Assembly (NCBI GenBank): GCA_040386235.1
Contig: JAZKGA010000001.1
Coordinates: 1 to 64,000 of the forward strand
Length of the DNA: 64,000 bases
From: JAZKGA01 sp040386235
Lineage (GTDB): Bacteria; Pseudomonadota; Alphaproteobacteria; Micavibrionales; Micavibrionaceae
Reading direction: 5' to 3'
Shown: piece by piece, positions 28,940 through 37,856 of the stretch
How positions within the stretch are numbered: the stretch's first letter is position 1
How the letters are laid out: each line of letters begins with the position of its first letter
Program-made: the position numbers and the translations under genes
The notes under the pieces: generated by a model
The model's input: the letters and a program-made list of their open reading frames with translations, nothing else
The model's database searches: none
Told to the model about the DNA's origin: nothing

Positions 28940-29407
28940 ATGAAACTCGACAAAATTGATCGCCGTATTTTGCATGAATTACAAGCAGATGGTCGGATGA
29001 CAAATGTCGAGTTAGCGTCACGTTCGGGTATTTCCGCTCCACCATGCCTGCGCCGTGTGCGTGCGCTGGAAGAAGAAGGATACATCCAAGGGTACAATGC
29101 CCGCATCAACCGCAACGCGATGGGCTATGGCATTACCGTTTTTGCAAAAGTCAGATTGAACAGCCACGCCGATGCCGATTTGAAAGCGTTCAGCCAGGCC
29201 CTCGACACCCTGTCGGATGTACGGGAATCGTGGATGATTGCGGGTGACAGTGATTACCTGTTAAAAGTCGTGGCCAAGGACTGGGAAAAATATCAGGTCT
29301 TTTTAAGCGAGAAATTGCAGACTCTGCCAAATGTCGCGGCGATAAAATCGACGCTGACCATCAAATCGACCAAGGAAAATCCCGGCGTCCCGATTGAAGT
29401 GGCTTAA
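28940..29407 (+). CDS. Lrp/AsnC family transcriptional regulator
   Basis: The 155-residue regulator has an N-terminal winged helix (LDKIDRRILHELQADGRMTNVELA, then SGISAPPCLRRVRALEEEGYIQGY) and a C-terminal RAM domain for amino-acid binding and octamer formation (VRESWMIAGDSDYLLKVVAKD). The ATG at 28940 has an AAGGATAAG ribosome-binding site. An Lrp gene beside trxB and greA is a familiar alphaproteobacterial neighbourhood. It is divergent from the ELM1-trxB unit (137 bases between starts), which it may regulate, and it faces an aminotransferase gene tail to tail. Confidence 0.93.
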   Translation: MKLDKIDRRILHELQADGRMTNVELASRSGISAPPCLRRVRALEEEGYIQGYNARINRNAMGYGITVFAKVRLNSHADADLKAFSQALDTLSDVRESWMIAGDSDYLLKVVAKDWEKYQVFLSEKLQTLPNVAAIKSTLTIKSTKENPGVPIEVA

Positions 29408-29410
29408 CGA

Positions 29411-29440
29411 AAAAAGGCGGGTTTCCCCGCCTTTTCTTTT
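29411..29440. terminator. bidirectional terminator between lrp and aminotransferase
   Basis: GGCGGG, TTTC and CCCGCC are flanked by A-rich and T-rich runs on both sides, directly between two convergent genes. Confidence 0.8.
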
Positions 29441-30695
29441 ACGCGGCAATCGCCAGTTTAGGCGCAGCCTTTAAGCGTTCAATCCCCTCGTGCAGTTGCC
29501 GCATCGCCTGTGCGAATTTCTCAGGCGCACCGGGCTGTGCGATTCGCAACAGACGATCACCATTCGCAACTGTGACCACACCACACGCTGCATCAAAACA
29601 TGGATTGGCCAGGTACGACACCAGGTCGAACATGTCTTTGACCGATACCGCGCCATATTTATCGGTCGTGACCTCACGCCCCAGCAGATCGGTATTGCGG
29701 AAATCCAGCAGGGACGTCATCCCCGCCCCGCCTGGCATCACATGCGCGCCAAAAATCTGTTCCAGTGTTTTGCGGTTGGCGGCAAAAACGCCTGACATAT
29801 GCGCGTAATGATCCAGATGTGTTGCATCATTCTCAGGCGCAAACAAATGCAACGCCGCATCATAAAACCCCGGCGGATAGGAAATCAGATTGCGTGCCAG
29901 CAGATAAGGCTGCATGTCTTTGGCCAGGCTGGGATGCACCGTCAGAACCGTTAAACCCGGTGTTGCCGTGCCTAAAAACTTTGATCCGCTGACAATGTGA
30001 TACCACGGCATCTCGGTGGTTTCGCTGCACAACTGGTCCAGCCCGCTTTGCAAATACGGTCCGGTCACATTGGTGCGCGGCAACGCGCCGTAATACGGAT
30101 TATCCAACAGCAAATGACGGGTGCCCATAACTTGTTGCAGACGATGCATCGCCTGAACACTGTAAACCGCACCGGTTGGATTGTGGGGCGTATTCACGAT
30201 GGCGGCGAAGGAATCGGTTGCATCCGCCAGTGTATTCCAATCACCGCTTTCGGTCGGATTGGCATACAACGCCGGTTTAACGCCACGCATGTTTTTGGCC
30301 AGAATATCGTACATCGGCCAGCGGAATTCAGGCATATGCAACGTGTTACCCGTACTGCGCGCATGGGCGAATTGTAGGCAGTGACCCAGGACATCGCGGC
30401 CCAATGTATTCAACACAAATGTGTTTTTCGCCGTGGCAGGCAGACCCATCATGCGGTGCATCCACGCGGCAGCGGCGGCCCGCACATCCGTGCGGTCAAC
30501 TGCGTATTTGGTGTCGATATCACGAGCGGTATTCGGAATTAATCCTGAGGTTCCCCATAAGGCGTCCGATTGCTGATCCGGACCTGCGCGCCCCTGGCCG
30601 GCATTGAATGCGGTCGCGCCCAGCGCGTTGGCCAAAGCGGTCGATCCCGCGGTCGGGGATGCAGTGGGGTCAATATGGATAAAGTCTTGTGTCAT
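29439..30695 (-). CDS. PLP-dependent aminotransferase (class I/II fold)
   Basis: A 418-residue fold-type I aminotransferase. Its features are VNTPHNPTGAVYS (the NPTG substrate/cofactor motif), LLDNPYYGALPR with the PLP-contacting Asp/Tyr, and the Schiff-base lysine in HIVSGSKFLGTATPG. The C-terminal part binds the substrate carboxylate (DRLLRIAQPG). The amino donor cannot be told; aspartate, aromatic or alanine-type is possible. The ATG at 30695 has an AGAGG ribosome-binding site; the longer frame runs back into greA and is unlikely. It follows greA by 28 bases. Confidence 0.82.
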   Translation of the reverse strand: MTQDFIHIDPTASPTAGSTALANALGATAFNAGQGRAGPDQQSDALWGTSGLIPNTARDIDTKYAVDRTDVRAAAAAWMHRMMGLPATAKNTFVLNTLGRDVLGHCLQFAHARSTGNTLHMPEFRWPMYDILAKNMRGVKPALYANPTESGDWNTLADATDSFAAIVNTPHNPTGAVYSVQAMHRLQQVMGTRHLLLDNPYYGALPRTNVTGPYLQSGLDQLCSETTEMPWYHIVSGSKFLGTATPGLTVLTVHPSLAKDMQPYLLARNLISYPPGFYDAALHLFAPENDATHLDHYAHMSGVFAANRKTLEQIFGAHVMPGGAGMTSLLDFRNTDLLGREVTTDKYGAVSVKDMFDLVSYLANPCFDAACGVVTVANGDRLLRIAQPGAPEKFAQAMRQLHEGIERLKAAPKLAIAA

Positions 30696-30723
30696 TTTTC
30701 TTCTGGCCTCTGTTTTTTTTAAG

Positions 30724-31200
30724 TTATGCGTATAGGACTGACAGGATTTCATAAGATACCTGCCCTTTTGGTGTTGTAATCGCCACCTGGTCGCCCACCG
30801 ATTTGCCAATCAGACCACGTGCGATAGGGGATGTCAGCGATATTTTGCCGTGATCAGCATCAGATTCATAAGACCCTACGATCTGCAGCGTTTTTTCTTC
30901 GTCCGTCTGTTCATCCACGACCGTCACAATGGCCCCGAATTTGATGCTTTTGCTGCCCGCCAAGGCAGCGACATCAATAATCTGCGCCATTGACAAGGCC
31001 GCCTCTAATTCCATGATCCGCCCCTCAATAAAGCTTTGGCGTTCACGCGCGGCATGATATTCGGCGTTTTCTTTCAGGTCACCGTGGGCGCGCGCCTCGG
31101 CAATCGCCTCAATCACCGCGGGGCGTTCAACTGATTTCAAGTTCTTAAATTCCGCCTCAAGCCGATCAAATCCGGCTTGGGTCATCGGGACTTTGTCCAT
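30724..31200 (-). CDS. greA: transcription elongation factor GreA
   Basis: The 158-residue factor rescues backtracked RNA polymerase by stimulating transcript cleavage. The N-terminal coiled coil carries the acidic tip typical of GreA ([18 protein letters not shown] near residues 35-55). The C-terminal FKBP-like domain ends [21 protein letters not shown]. The ATG at 31200 has a GAGGGTAAG ribosome-binding site, and the longer frame is discarded. Confidence 0.96.
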   Translation of the reverse strand: MDKVPMTQAGFDRLEAEFKNLKSVERPAVIEAIAEARAHGDLKENAEYHAARERQSFIEGRIMELEAALSMAQIIDVAALAGSKSIKFGAIVTVVDEQTDEEKTLQIVGSYESDADHGKISLTSPIARGLIGKSVGDQVAITTPKGQVSYEILSVLYA

Positions 31201-31345
31201 CTTACCCTCGTTTAAAAATGCATGAACCCGCCAAAGGGCGGGAAACAACCCACCCTAGACCGAAGGTCACAGACAGGTCAAGCACCGTTGCATATTGCCC
31301 CAGTTTCGCGTAACACAACAAGAACAGGATAAAGGAAAATCAATT

Positions 31346-31807
31346 ATGTCCACATTGCGCGCACATTTGACTGAAAACATGAAAACCTGCATGAAGGAAA
31401 AGGATGAATTGGGCCTGTCCACCGTCCGCCTGATCCTGTCAGCCCTGAAAGACAAAGATATCGATGCGCGCGGCAAAGGCCGCCCCGATGGCCTGAATGA
31501 CGGTGAGATCATGAGCATGCTGCAAACCATGATCAAGCAACGTCAGGAGTCGGCGAAAATCTACGTGGACAACAACCGCCCAGAACTGGCCGCGCGTGAA
31601 GATCAAGAGATTGCCGTGATCCAGACATTCCTTCCCACACAATTGGACGAAGCAGCAACAAAGGCGGCGATTAAAGCCATTATTGCCAGCACCGAAGCCG
31701 CAGGAATCAAGGATATGGGCAAAGTTATGGCCGTATTGAAAGACACGCATGCCGGTCAGATTGATATGACCAAGGCCGGTCCGTGGGTCAAAGCGTTGCT
31801 AAATTAA
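31346..31807 (+). CDS. yqeY: GatB/YqeY domain-containing protein
   Basis: The 153-residue protein shares the tRNA-binding YqeY domain of GatB. Motifs are STVRLILSALKDKDIDARGKG, MLQTMIKQRQESAKIY and LPTQLDE, ending DMGKVMAVLKDTHAGQIDMTKAG. It is thought to act in tRNA-linked processes, but its exact role is not established. The ATG has an AAAGGAAAA ribosome-binding site. It is divergent from greA. Confidence 0.92.
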   Translation: MSTLRAHLTENMKTCMKEKDELGLSTVRLILSALKDKDIDARGKGRPDGLNDGEIMSMLQTMIKQRQESAKIYVDNNRPELAAREDQEIAVIQTFLPTQLDEAATKAAIKAIIASTEAAGIKDMGKVMAVLKDTHAGQIDMTKAGPWVKALLN

Positions 31808-31831
31808 ACGCGTGTGTTACGCTTGTTCGTC

Positions 31832-32674
31832 ATGAAGATGCGTGCATCCCTTATTGCCCTGATCCTATCGTGTGCTAGCACTCTGCCGGTCATGGCCGAC
31901 GATTTTGTTTTGTCGCCGCGCGTGGAGGCAGCCATCAAAGCGGGAACCGACCGCAATATCCTGCAAGGCGGGGCATGGGTTCCGTTAACGCAAACCTATG
32001 ACAGTGTTCTTTATACAGATCTTCGCCTGACCGGCGATAATCATGAAGCGCGTGAAGGGAATGCGGGCTTTGGCTACCGCACCTACTTATCGTCCAATAA
32101 TGCGGTCATAGGTGGATTTGCCTCTATCGACCGTTTACACAGCCCGAAAGACAATACATTTGATCGCCTGACCTTCGGCGGTGAATACATGGGCGACCAA
32201 TGGGAACTGCGCGGAAATGGCTTTGTTCCTTTAACCAATGCGCAATCCTTTAATAAAGACGGATGCCTGACGTTCGGCTCGTTCCGGCCGGCTGAAGAAA
32301 TACAAAAGGGTTTTGACCTGGAACTGGGGATGCGCATTCCAGCATTTGAGGGGGATATCGATTCCTGGCGCGCCTATGCTGGTGCCTACCATTTTTCTGG
32401 TGATAAAACAGAAAATATTCACGGCGTGCGCGTGCGCAGCCTGACCGATATCACACCGAACTTAAGCATCGGCGCGACCTGGCAACACGACAATAATCGC
32501 GACAGTCAGGCTCTCCTGTCCCTCCGCTACAAACTGGGTGATGTACCAAGTTTCCAGACCTATGGGGTGCGCGCCCGACTGGCTGAAGCCCCGCATCGTG
32601 AAAGCGACATGATAACAAATGGCATGGGCGCGAAAAAATGTACATTTGGTCAAATGACAAATATCGGCCTCTAA
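31832..32674 (+). CDS. inverse-autotransporter-type beta-barrel protein without passenger
   Basis: A 280-residue protein with signal peptide MKMRASLIALILSCASTLPVMA. Alternating beta strands resemble the intimin/invasin outer-membrane barrel (LYTDLRLTGDNHEAREGNAG, FGYRTYLSSNNAVIGGFASID, FDRLTFGGEYMGDQWELRG). It stops where intimin-type proteins would continue into an extracellular passenger, so it is barrel only. The ending lacks the C-terminal Phe of classical porins. An upstream GTG at 31814 is possible but less fitting. A terminator lies 155 bases downstream. Confidence 0.72.
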   Translation: MKMRASLIALILSCASTLPVMADDFVLSPRVEAAIKAGTDRNILQGGAWVPLTQTYDSVLYTDLRLTGDNHEAREGNAGFGYRTYLSSNNAVIGGFASIDRLHSPKDNTFDRLTFGGEYMGDQWELRGNGFVPLTNAQSFNKDGCLTFGSFRPAEEIQKGFDLELGMRIPAFEGDIDSWRAYAGAYHFSGDKTENIHGVRVRSLTDITPNLSIGATWQHDNNRDSQALLSLRYKLGDVPSFQTYGVRARLAEAPHRESDMITNGMGAKKCTFGQMTNIGL

Positions 32675-32828
32675 CGCATATCTTGAACCATCTTCAAACC
32701 AGACAAAATTGTGGCGAAACACGCCTATATTCTTGCCATATTTGCCCCGTAAGATAGGTATATAGACGGATAAATTAATACGGTTTTGGTTTCCTCCAGT
32801 TCATTTTTCGTCCTATCAGACCAATTTG

Positions 32829-32856
32829 CCGCTGCCCTCTGGGCAGCGGTTTTTTC
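32829..32856 (+). terminator. rho-independent terminator
   Basis: CCGCTGCCC, loop TCT and GGGCAGCGG form a 9-bp stem followed by T7. It ends transcription from the barrel gene just before the thioredoxin-like gene. Confidence 0.85.
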
Positions 32857-32874
32857 TTTGCTATACTCTTGCCT

Positions 32875-33402
32875 ATGTCACGCCTATTTATGATCCTTGT
32901 GTCCCTGATTGTCATCGGTCTTGCCCTTGGCTTTATTACCTATGATCGCCCCCCGGTTACCACCCCACCACCCCTTGTTTTAACAGGGCCGACCAGCGGC
33001 ATAATGGCCCCGCCCGTGCCCTTCCCTGCATTGGTTCTGGATGGCGTCAGCCTGCCTGATCCGACGGCCCAGGGTTATACGCTGGTCAACGTGTTCGCCA
33101 GCTGGTGCGCGCCATGCTTGGCCGAATGGCCGCATTTACAGGCATTAAATACGTTGCCGGAGCTGAAAACAGTGGGGATCGGCTTTGCCAGTGATACCGG
33201 CCTGGATGCATTCCTGGCGAAGCATGGCAACCCCTTTGATGTCATTGGCCGCGATACAAAAGGCGACGTGCTGCAACATTTGCGTGCGGCCGGCCTGCCT
33301 GAAACATATCTGTTAAACCCGCAAGGCCAGATCGTCTTCCGCCGCAGCGGTCCATTATTAGCAGAGGATGTAGCAACACTGAAAAGCCTTGCTATATATT
33401 GA
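32875..33402 (+). CDS. membrane-anchored thioredoxin-like thiol oxidoreductase (CcmG/DsbE/ResA-like)
   Basis: The 175-residue protein has an N-terminal anchor (FMILVSLIVIGLALGFITY), a Pro-rich linker, and a thioredoxin fold with the active site FASWCAPCLAEWP. The cis-Pro region is GLPETYLL. It probably reduces disulfides in periplasmic substrates, as CcmG does for apocytochrome c; no other ccm genes are nearby, so the partner is unknown. The ATG at 32875 is chosen over a TTG 6 bases upstream. Confidence 0.85.
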   Translation: MSRLFMILVSLIVIGLALGFITYDRPPVTTPPPLVLTGPTSGIMAPPVPFPALVLDGVSLPDPTAQGYTLVNVFASWCAPCLAEWPHLQALNTLPELKTVGIGFASDTGLDAFLAKHGNPFDVIGRDTKGDVLQHLRAAGLPETYLLNPQGQIVFRRSGPLLAEDVATLKSLAIY

Positions 33403-33434
33403 CATAACCTTAAGAATAATTTACACCATAAAGA

Positions 33435-34472
33435 ATGTTGCCTTTATCAAATAGCCGCACAGAATTCAGCACCCTTTACCGGGCATGGTGGCGTGTGCAT
33501 GGCTTGCCGCCATCTCACCCCCAAGCATGGGTACGAGAGGCGGTGCCACGTACGCCAATGCCGGATGACATGCTGATGCCTGACGTGGTGATAAAAAGTA
33601 TTATGCGGGCCACGCGCCGCGCCGACATTGCACAACGTGCCTACACAAATAATAAGCTGCTGCTGGACCAAGATGATCCCTTAACTCATCCTTTATCGCA
33701 GCGTTGTGATGTGACGCAGACAAAGAATCTGGTGCAGGCAGCTTTGTCAGCATTTTCGGAGCCAGTCGCAGAAAAGATCGCGCGTATTTTATCACTCCCC
33801 TCCTTGATCGTGCAGCAAGAAGGCCCTTCCGGAGCTTGGTGTTACAACGCGACTGAAACGCGTCCGCTGGGCCAAATATACTTATCCCGCGACTTGACTC
33901 TCAATGATCCCATCTATTTGGGGCATGAGGCAGGCCACATGATGGCCAATCATTTCGCCCTGGAAGAAACGCGTGAGTACTGGGAGTCAATGGCACCTAA
34001 GAATATCGCTGAAATTCCCGCATTTGTAACCCAGTTCATGATGTATGATTATTTGTGCCACCGGCCAGATATGGCCCTGGACTGCACGCGCCACTTCATC
34101 AACGACGTATGTCACATGGTGTACGAGCATCAGATAGCATCCTCGCCTTGCGACGTTCATTTCCCTGAATTAGAAGCAAAAGAGGAGAGGTCGTATCAAC
34201 AAAGCAAAGCAAGTTTGCACGTGCACTCTTCGCAAATGATTATTGCCGCCGGACTTTATTATTCCAATGCTATCAAAGAACCCGGTGTTTTTGATGCTGT
34301 TTTCAAATCCGGTGCAAAGACTGACATCTTAAAGATACTGGAAGCTGCGGATATTACCAATGCAACCCAGCTTGATGACTTTTGTGATGTCGCGGTCGCA
34401 AAATGCCTGGCGCCACTTTTGTCCGTCCCGCCTATGCGTCCACAACAGGACGTTATCTGCACACCGCATTGA
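33435..34472 (+). CDS. orphan HEAGH metallopeptidase-like protein with M3-type spacing
   Basis: A 345-residue protein I do not recognise as a whole. The motif YLGHEAGHMMANHF (H164, E165, H168) is followed by E193 in IAEIPAFVTQFMM. The 29-residue distance from the first His to that Glu is exactly that of thimet-oligopeptidase-type (M3) enzymes, whose third ligand sits in a similar EAPSQ context. It lacks the large helical N-terminal part of M3 peptidases and has no signal peptide. It could be a minimal M3-like gluzincin. Its end overlaps the convergent DUF922 gene by 20 bases. Its layout recalls the HEMGH protein at 14183. Confidence 0.55.
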   Translation: MLPLSNSRTEFSTLYRAWWRVHGLPPSHPQAWVREAVPRTPMPDDMLMPDVVIKSIMRATRRADIAQRAYTNNKLLLDQDDPLTHPLSQRCDVTQTKNLVQAALSAFSEPVAEKIARILSLPSLIVQQEGPSGAWCYNATETRPLGQIYLSRDLTLNDPIYLGHEAGHMMANHFALEETREYWESMAPKNIAEIPAFVTQFMMYDYLCHRPDMALDCTRHFINDVCHMVYEHQIASSPCDVHFPELEAKEERSYQQSKASLHVHSSQMIIAAGLYYSNAIKEPGVFDAVFKSGAKTDILKILEAADITNATQLDDFCDVAVAKCLAPLLSVPPMRPQQDVICTPH

Positions 34473-35148
34473 CCCGCTGATACTCGCTCAACGTATCCAC
34501 ATTCTGTTGCTGGCGACGGCGTTCGGCGTTCAGCTGCGCCAATGTCGTATCCATAACCGTCACGATCCTGGATTGCACGTGCTGTTGTAACTGCCCCTGC
34601 TGTGCGGTCGGCATCGGCCCGTAAATATGCTGGCGTTGCAATTCAGCTTTCAGGGCGGTATCAACCTGCTGCGCATAACGGCTCATTAACCCTTTATCAA
34701 CGGCAACGTGTTTCATCTCATGATCACGCACCGCATTGAACATACAGGTGCCAGAGGCATACTCACGCGCGATATAAATGGTGGGTGACAAGGTAATACT
34801 CACCTGGATTTTATCGACCCAGATACAGCTTTGTCCCCGCCCCTTCAGCCCGAAGGACAGGCCGCCGAATGTGGTGCGGTATTCCGTCCGAATCCCCCCG
34901 CGCATCAGGCCGCCCGTGTCACTGTGGACCGTTTTGCCATACGGATTAATCGTGTCGGTATCAATGTCGTTCAACTGATCTTTCGTCTTCGTCAAATCGT
35001 ATTGTATCTGCGTCATGTGCGGGGTGATAACCACCTCAGGCGATTTAGGCGACCGACACCATGAGGGAAGATCGGCAGCAGCCGCAGCAGTATGCGCGGG
35101 CATCATGCCCAGCAGCAACATCAGAAAAAGGGACGTTTTCAATCTCAT
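34453..35148 (-). CDS. DUF922-family secreted putative Zn-dependent protease
   Basis: A 231-residue protein with signal peptide MRLKTSLFLMLLLGMMPAHT, cleaved near AAAAA. The DUF922 core carries the motif AVRDHEMKHVAVDKG (an HExxH) and a strand pattern with ITLSPTIYIAREY. The family is predicted to be zinc proteases, usually periplasmic. A Gln-rich amphipathic helical tail follows (about residues 180-225). Confidence 0.78.
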   Translation of the reverse strand: MRLKTSLFLMLLLGMMPAHTAAAAADLPSWCRSPKSPEVVITPHMTQIQYDLTKTKDQLNDIDTDTINPYGKTVHSDTGGLMRGGIRTEYRTTFGGLSFGLKGRGQSCIWVDKIQVSITLSPTIYIAREYASGTCMFNAVRDHEMKHVAVDKGLMSRYAQQVDTALKAELQRQHIYGPMPTAQQGQLQQHVQSRIVTVMDTTLAQLNAERRRQQQNVDTLSEYQRVNAVCR

Positions 35149-35220
35149 ATCTTCGACAGCATAAGGCTTAACAAGTTTGATGCAAGCTGATATACATGAA
35201 GAAAGACAGGAGGCCAGATT

Positions 35221-35502
35221 ATGGCGTTTATCGGCGATATTTTATTGATGCTTTTGGGCATTTATTTCTGGATTATCATTGTTTACGTGATGATCGGCTG
35301 GCTCATCGCCTTCGACATCTTGAACGCGCGCAACGCCCGTGCCCGTCAGATTATCGACGCGCTTGGCCGCATGGTTGAACCCGCTTTGGCCCCTATCCGC
35401 CGCGTGATCCCAGCGATTGCAGGTATTGATATCAGCCCGATTATCCTGATCATCCTGATTCAGATTATCCAGCGCGCCATTGTTCATATCTTCTATATGT
35501 AA
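35221..35502 (+). CDS. YggT family membrane protein
   Basis: A 93-residue protein with two hydrophobic segments (about 4-30 and 66-88) around a conserved loop (GRMVEPALAPIRRVIPAIAGIDISPII), typical of YggT. Family members are linked to cell division, osmotic shock tolerance or cofactor assembly, with no fixed role. The folD start lies 9 bases downstream, so the two form an operon. Confidence 0.9.
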   Translation: MAFIGDILLMLLGIYFWIIIVYVMIGWLIAFDILNARNARARQIIDALGRMVEPALAPIRRVIPAIAGIDISPIILIILIQIIQRAIVHIFYM

Positions 35503-35511
35503 GGCTCGCCT

Positions 35512-36369
35512 ATGCCCCAGACACGGATTATTGATGGCCGCGCCCTGGCGGCGCAGCTGCAGGCTGATATCGCGCGTCAGGTGGACAGGCTGCCGCACCA
35601 ACCTGGCCTGGCGGTGATCCTTGTTGGCGACAATCCGGCCAGCGAGATATACGTGAAGCGTAAGGTTGCCGCCTGTCGTAAGACTGGTATCGCGTCTTTT
35701 GTGCATCCATTACCTGCCGTGACAACAAAGGACGAGGTGGCGACTTTGATCGACGCACTGAATATGCGTCCGGATATTCATGGCATCCTGCTACAATTGC
35801 CTTTACCCGCACATTTAAACCCAACAGAATTGATCCAGCATATCGCTCCGGCCAAGGATGTGGATGGCCTGACCATCACCAATATCGGGCGATTGATGGC
35901 CGAAGACCCTGAAGGCCTAGTGCCCTGCACGCCTCAGGGCGTTATGACGCTGCTGACCTCCCTTGCACCTGACCAGTCGCTTGCGGGCAAGCTGGCGGTC
36001 GTGATCGGGCGATCCATGCTGTGCGGCCGTCCCATGGGGCAATTGCTGCTGCAACAGAATTGCACCGTGATCCAAGCGCATTCACACACACGCAACCTGG
36101 CCGCACTGTGTGCACAGGCCGATATCCTGGTGGCCGCGGCTGGCAGTCCCGGCCTGGTTCAGTCTGATTGGATCAAGCCAGGTGCGATTGTTATTGATGT
36201 GGGTATTAACCGCCTGGCAGACGGCACATTGATGGGCGATGTCGCACACGGTGCCGCAGACGGCCAGGCCGCAGCAGTGACCCCGGTTCCCGGTGGCGTC
36301 GGCCCGATGACCGTTGCCTGCCTGATGCGGAATACGTTACTGGCCGCTACTCGCCTTGCGCGACGGTAA
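35512..36369 (+). CDS. folD: bifunctional methylenetetrahydrofolate dehydrogenase / methenyltetrahydrofolate cyclohydrolase
   Basis: The 285-residue enzyme interconverts 5,10-methylene-THF and 10-formyl-THF, feeding one-carbon units to purine synthesis. The active-site lysine is in SEIYVKRKVAACRKTGI, the substrate motif is PAKDVDGLT, the NADP-binding segment is VIGRSMLCGRPMGQLLLQ, and the end motif is TPVPGGVGPMTVACLM. It fits with the glycine cleavage and purC genes elsewhere in the window. Its end overlaps the convergent icd by 23 bases. Confidence 0.96.
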   Translation: MPQTRIIDGRALAAQLQADIARQVDRLPHQPGLAVILVGDNPASEIYVKRKVAACRKTGIASFVHPLPAVTTKDEVATLIDALNMRPDIHGILLQLPLPAHLNPTELIQHIAPAKDVDGLTITNIGRLMAEDPEGLVPCTPQGVMTLLTSLAPDQSLAGKLAVVIGRSMLCGRPMGQLLLQQNCTVIQAHSHTRNLAALCAQADILVAAAGSPGLVQSDWIKPGAIVIDVGINRLADGTLMGDVAHGAADGQAAAVTPVPGGVGPMTVACLMRNTLLAATRLARR

Positions 36370-37792
36370 AACCGTTTACGCCGTCAAAGCGATACAGATT
36401 CTCCGTTTTAATGGTGTCATAGCCCGCATCTGTCACCGCAGCCATAATGCCTTGGATCTGCTTGTGCGTCACAACGCCCTTATCGGCGGTCATCAGACGC
36501 AGGCGCCATTGATCGGATGTAAACGTCACGGGCGGCGTACCTGGCCAGAATTTCATCCCGCGATTAGCGATGCTGTGAAGCGTTAAGCCCTGTTTTTCCG
36601 CCAATGGCTTGATGGTATCCACCAGAACATTGACGTCCTTTTGTGGCCAATCCAAATACAGATCGGTCCCCAGCAAGTCCTTAACCTGATGTGCCGGCGG
36701 CTTTAACACCGCCGCTTTTTGCCGTTCGGCCACTTCCGAGTATGTCACGGCGGGCAGTTTCACCGGACTGTTGTCCAGATTGGCAATAACTGCTTGCGCA
36801 AAATCAGCCGTGCCGACGCGGCGTTTGGAATTGCCCTCGCGGTAAATATCGCCAGTGTGAATACCGTCTTCAATGGTGCGCAGCCAGGCATTGTGAACAC
36901 GGGTGGCCACGCCGCCCTGACCAATATGGATCAACATCATAACAGCGCCAAGCAGCAGGCCAGATGGATTGGCAATGCCCTTCCCTGCGATATCCGGGGC
37001 CGAGCCATGGATCGCTTCGAACATCGCGAAATCATCGCCGATATTGGATGAGCCAGCCAGGCCAACCGACCCGGTGACTTCGGCCGCCACGTCAGAAATG
37101 ATATCGCCATACAGATTTTCCGTCACGATAACATCGAAATCACCCGGGCGCGATGCAATACGCGCCGTACCGATATCAATAATAAAATGGTCGTTTTGAA
37201 TATCTGGATACTCTTTCGCGACCGCATCAAACGCAGCGTGAAAAACGCCATCGGCAATTTTCATGATGTTGTCTTTCGACATACATGTCACTTTTTTCCG
37301 GCCATTCGCGCGCGCATATTCAAAGGCATAGCGGACGATTTTTTCAGACCCGGGCTGGGAAATCAGTTTCAAGGATTGTGCAACTTGCTGTGTCTGGCGG
37401 TATTCAATCCCGCTGTACAAATCCTCCTCATTCTCACGCACAATAACGATATCCATTTTCGGATGAAGTGCCGTCACATAAGGATGATATGTCACGCATG
37501 GCCGGACATTGGCAAAAAGGCCCAGTGTCTTACGGACCGTTACGTTCAACGATTTAAACCCGCCACCTTGGGGCGTGGTGATCGGTGATTTTAAAAACAC
37601 TTTTGTTTTTTTCAAGGAGGCCCAGCTGCTGTCCTCAATCCCATTGGCAACACCGCGCTTGTACACGTCTTCGCCAATTTCAATTTCTTCGATAGCAAGC
37701 TTGGCACCGGCAGCCTCCAGTATCTTCAGTGTGGCATCCATAATTTCAGGGCCGATACCGTTACCGCGGGCAATTGTGATGGCAGTTGTCAT
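36347..37792 (-). CDS. icd: NADP-dependent isocitrate dehydrogenase (rickettsial type)
   Basis: The 481-residue enzyme decarboxylates isocitrate to 2-oxoglutarate. It has ARGNGIGPEIMDATLKIL, SLNVTVRKTLGLFANVRP (phosphorylation-loop region), VRENEEDLYSGIEYR, NLYGDIISDVAAEV and EAIHGSAPDIAGKGIANP. Its length and C-terminal extension (about 340-481) match the long homodimeric form seen in Rickettsia and relatives rather than the 415-residue E. coli form. NADP use is inferred from the family. Confidence 0.93.
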   Translation of the reverse strand: MTTAITIARGNGIGPEIMDATLKILEAAGAKLAIEEIEIGEDVYKRGVANGIEDSSWASLKKTKVFLKSPITTPQGGGFKSLNVTVRKTLGLFANVRPCVTYHPYVTALHPKMDIVIVRENEEDLYSGIEYRQTQQVAQSLKLISQPGSEKIVRYAFEYARANGRKKVTCMSKDNIMKIADGVFHAAFDAVAKEYPDIQNDHFIIDIGTARIASRPGDFDVIVTENLYGDIISDVAAEVTGSVGLAGSSNIGDDFAMFEAIHGSAPDIAGKGIANPSGLLLGAVMMLIHIGQGGVATRVHNAWLRTIEDGIHTGDIYREGNSKRRVGTADFAQAVIANLDNSPVKLPAVTYSEVAERQKAAVLKPPAHQVKDLLGTDLYLDWPQKDVNVLVDTIKPLAEKQGLTLHSIANRGMKFWPGTPPVTFTSDQWRLRLMTADKGVVTHKQIQGIMAAVTDAGYDTIKTENLYRFDGVNGFTVAQGE

Positions 37793-37856
37793 GTGGGGGA
37801 TCCTTGATATGCGTTAATCTGGCGAACAGTATGTGGTGTTCGTTTTGCTTCGGCAA

